Shown: positions 61,020-64,000 of the stretch, piece by piece | Numbering within the stretch: position 1 is the first letter of the stretch | Layout: each line of letters starts with the position of its first letter | Origin: Cristatella mucedo | Lineage: Eukaryota > Bryozoa > Phylactolaemata > Cristatellidae | DNA length: 64,000 nucleotides | Direction: 5' to 3' | NCBI GenBank assembly: GCA_009760855.2 | Contig: WPIO01000001.1 | Location: 17,746,501 to 17,810,500 of the forward strand | The notes under the pieces: model-generated | The model's input: only the letters and a program-made list of their open reading frames with translations | What the model was told of the DNA's origin: nothing | The model's database searches: none | Program-made: the position numbers and the translations under genes

Positions 61020-62795
61020 TTGCTCGAGCTCTATTTCTTACGGTCGTTTCGCGACAGATCCACTCGCTTGCCACTGGTGCAAAGTGCAGGTTTAAATTTT
61101 TTTACAAGTCTAAGCGTTAGGCTCCGCGGATGGCAGCGGTTGAGTAATTGTAAATTGATATGTAGCCGCGGCCGCCGCCGAAATTCTCTCACGCTCTATA
61201 GCATATTCTGCAGAGTTTGCTCGCATTAGTTTTTTACAAGTGGCTCTTAGTTGGTGCAGAACTTCCGCCATGACTACTATGCACTTACAGAAATATAAGT
61301 AATGAACATTTTCAATATGCAACGATGCATCCAAAATTATTTTAGACGATCACGACAGAGAAATCACAGTTATCAAAAGGTTATTTGATAAGGGGAAAAT
61401 CAAACGATCGTTCTTTACTCAATTTCACACGACCAGTGAACAAAAAACTGTGACACGAATTGCTCTACGAGTGAGGAGCGTCAATGTATTTATGTATATG
61501 ATGTATCGTCGATGTTTCTGCTGTATCATCGATGTATCTAGCACACCGACTCAGCCCTGGTTACGTCCAGTTGCCTCCAAAACGCATTGGCGCTGATGAC
61601 TCGGAATCGACCTGGCAAAGTTACCATAAGCTACCCTACGAACGGCCTTGTACAGCATCTTCGGAGCGATAAATGCATGACCCAAGGATTAAATTACTAC
61701 AACAGAAACTTATGCGTTGCTAGAGCGAAAACAGTCACTTTGCCTTAAAATGATTCCTGCGAAAGAGGAACGGACTACTCTCTACCACAGATAGACACAA
61801 GCTCAAGACTGACTTGTCAGACTTGGCTAAATCGAAGGAAAGGAGCCGCGTCCAACACACTGGGTTGTACCAGGTTACCACTATTTCATTATCTTCTCTT
61901 TTTCCTCTCGTTCTCTGCTACTGCTTCACTAATTGAGTCGTGACCAGCTAAGAGCACGCAGTTGGTCTTCGATAACAATTATGGAGGCAACTATCTGTCG
62001 AAACGTATCAAGCTGACACGTAGCCCTGATATAGACAGAATCCGGCGTCAAATTGCAGCTGAGTTCTTTTGACCATTGTTGAGCCTTATATCTCAATCGT
62101 TGTATTCATCACCCGTGCTAGTGAGTAGAAAGCTATAATTGACGATTTGTATGATTTCCACTCTCATCCCCCAGGCAGTACGGATGGATGGGCTAGTTGA
62201 ATACTGTAAAAAGCAGCAGCTTCTGGACCCCATGCGGCGGTCGGTAGCACGGCTTAGAGGCCAATTGACCGAGTTAGGGCAGAAACCTGCCACGTGTCAC
62301 CTTTTTACCGGTATTGCATGTTACATATGTCCGTCAAGAGGTCGTCCCACCGAAGCACAAAAATACCAAGAAACCGCAAAAACCTAAGGCATCAAATTAA
62401 GCCGAGAAACTAGGCACACGAATGCACAGCTTATGGTTGTCCTAATTAGAGCGGTGTACTTCGAAAACTACCGCTGTGACAGCGACGGACTGTTGGAGCA
62501 TGAGAGTTGTCCCATCAGCTCGGTATTTTCCCAAACGATGAGCTGTATTTAAACCATTAACGCGGCTGAGACAGATCTGCCGGTGACGTTTTGCCATTTC
62601 GTACCGTTTGGCCATCCTGTAGCTTTGGAAAAATAACATTGGGTGCAGACAGTGGGCGTCCAGTAAACAGGGCTTAATAAAATTTCAGTTGGTCTCGAGA
62701 AAATCCTTAAGGTATAGCGCTAACGACAAAGGAGACGAGCCAGACAGCTTGCCTTAAATTTCATTAATGTGTCCTTCATCTGAGGTAGGCGTAGC
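61020..62795. other. CHPF 3' flank
   Basis: No near AATAAA after the stop; ATTAAA near 61688 and AATAAA near 62676 are candidates. No gene or repeat family recognised. Confidence 0.35.
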
Positions 62796-63239
62796 CTAAA
62801 GTGTGTGAGCGAAATGAGTCTGGCAGAGTCTCGCTTGCTCACTCTTCGATTGCCCCGTGGCTCCGATGTGGAGACTCGAGTCGCTCATCGGCGTCTCCGG
62901 CGAAAATGCGACGTCCTCTCTTTCATTCCATTTCTCCACCACGTAAAACGATGGCATACAAATGACATCCCGAGTCAGAAAGGGCATGCCGAACTTATCT
63001 CGCCGCTCATCGGCACGGCGGGTGTTTTGTCCGAGTCGCCGAGGACGCCTTGCATTCGTCGTCAAGTTGTTTGGAGCCTGCTCGTCAGTTTGAGACTCTT
63101 CCTGCAGCCGCTCGGCCTCGAAGTGTCGCGCGCCGTCTGCAGAAAGCCTCAGCTGCTTTTTAGAAGTCACTCCCAGGCGCCATCTCTCCACGGCAATGCA
63201 TAATGCTTTCAATAAACCAGTCAATGACCGAAGCGCCAT
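62796..63239. other. Open on both strands, coding status unresolved
   Basis: A minus-strand frame (147 residues, 63239-62796) and an overlapping + frame (132 residues, 62805-63203) are both open. Neither matches a family I know, and no flanking splice pattern decides between them. Confidence 0.2.
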
Positions 63240-63880
63240 TGAATAAGTCCGAAGCGCTACCGAACTCCGATGGAAGCCTAAATCTTACGCATGACGCTGC
63301 CTTGGCACCAGCTTTGGGAGGTTCGAAGCTCGATTGCTCTTCTTACTGTGGAAGTCGCTCTCCTTTTTCAGCTAAGGTCGAACAGAATCAAGGTTGATCT
63401 GTTCAATCTTTCACAATCCATAAAGTCTCAAGTGCCCTGGTTGTACTTCTTCCATTGCCGATATTGCGAAAAGAACGCATTGTATCGGCTTATGAAAGCG
63501 TTTCGGTAAGGCTCGGTTTGAAGTTTCATGAGCACCCGTGAATCATTTGAATGCAGTTTGACCAGATTAAACAGTGGAAACATCCTAAAAGAAACAAGCA
63601 TAACAAAGACGCTATAGCAGTGGACTCGGGGTCTGATTAGATTTCGCAACTCGATTTCGCACAACGATATCGCTGACACAGTCTTCGCCTTGTGAAAGCG
63701 GTGTTAAAGGTAAATAGTATATAGGGTACAGGATACTGAATGAGAAACGTTGAAACGTGAGAATGAATGAAGAAAAAATGTAATTTGATAGATGCCAATA
63801 AAAAGACAGCGTCGTACTACGAGCCACTTTGACTACTAAGCCTTGCCTGTCCTAGGATTACACCGAGCACGGAGTCTCAC

Positions 63881-64000
63881 CTGTCTGCGTCGCTCCAGTT
63901 AATGATGAAGTCCGATGGAAGGAATTTCACTGACTCGCTCTGCTGGGTCGTCAGTCCAAAGAGTATTCCGTGAATGAGATCTATGCTTGCTTCGGCAGAA
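63881..64000 (-). CDS. Partial exon of an unrecognised gene, running off the window
   Basis: Read on the minus strand from 63999, one frame is open to 63881 and encodes 39 full codons: SAEASIDLIHGILFGLTTQ, then SVKFLPSDFIINWSDAD. It stops at a consensus donor (GACAG|GTGAGA, intron from 63880 downward), with two bases left over. The composition looks like globular protein and the donor is good, so an exon is likely. I do not recognise the family; its 5' part lies beyond the window and its next exon was not found. Confidence 0.45.

Overview
This window is nuclear DNA from an animal, very probably a bilaterian invertebrate with motile cilia or flagella. It shows GT-AG introns, metazoan gene families (DNAAF4, enkurin, chondroitin polymerizing factor), long dinucleotide and tetranucleotide microsatellites, and a heavy load of L2/CR1-like LINEs and tRNA-derived SINEs. 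The sequence alone does not fix the phylum.

Four gene models are supported, all on the + strand. (1) A single-exon secreted peptide precursor at 18032-18517, behind a TATA box, with a six-cysteine peptide between dibasic sites; its family is not recognised. (2) DNAAF4 (DYX1C1), complete in 11 exons, 24761-34892, 405 residues. (3) ENKUR, complete in 4 exons, 37596-39406, 256 residues. (4) A CHPF/CHPF2-like gene, complete in 6 exons, 48726-61019, 792 residues. In all three spliced models the phases close at every junction. A partial, unrecognised exon lies on the minus strand at the right edge (63881-64000).

The rest is mostly repeats. 1-17900 holds a duplicated unknown repeat (second copy at about 21.3-23.0 kb), many 5'-truncated LINEs and two SINE families. 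17.9-18.5 kb is a GC-rich island with the peptide gene. 21-24.5 kb is a repeat nest in front of DNAAF4. 36.3-36.7 kb is a tandem array of foldback units in front of ENKUR. 41.4-47.1 kb holds a 1.05-kb transposon with terminal inverted repeats and a decayed hAT/ZBED-like transposase. The CHPF introns have absorbed LINEs and SINEs, including a SINE nested in a LINE.

DNAAF4 (dynein-arm preassembly) and ENKUR (axonemal and sperm protein) are adjacent and co-oriented, 2.7 kb apart, and both have X-box-like (RFX) matches close upstream, which suggests shared ciliogenic control. The main LINE family and SINE family A share a 3' tail that folds into the same hairpin, so the SINE probably uses the LINE's reverse transcriptase.
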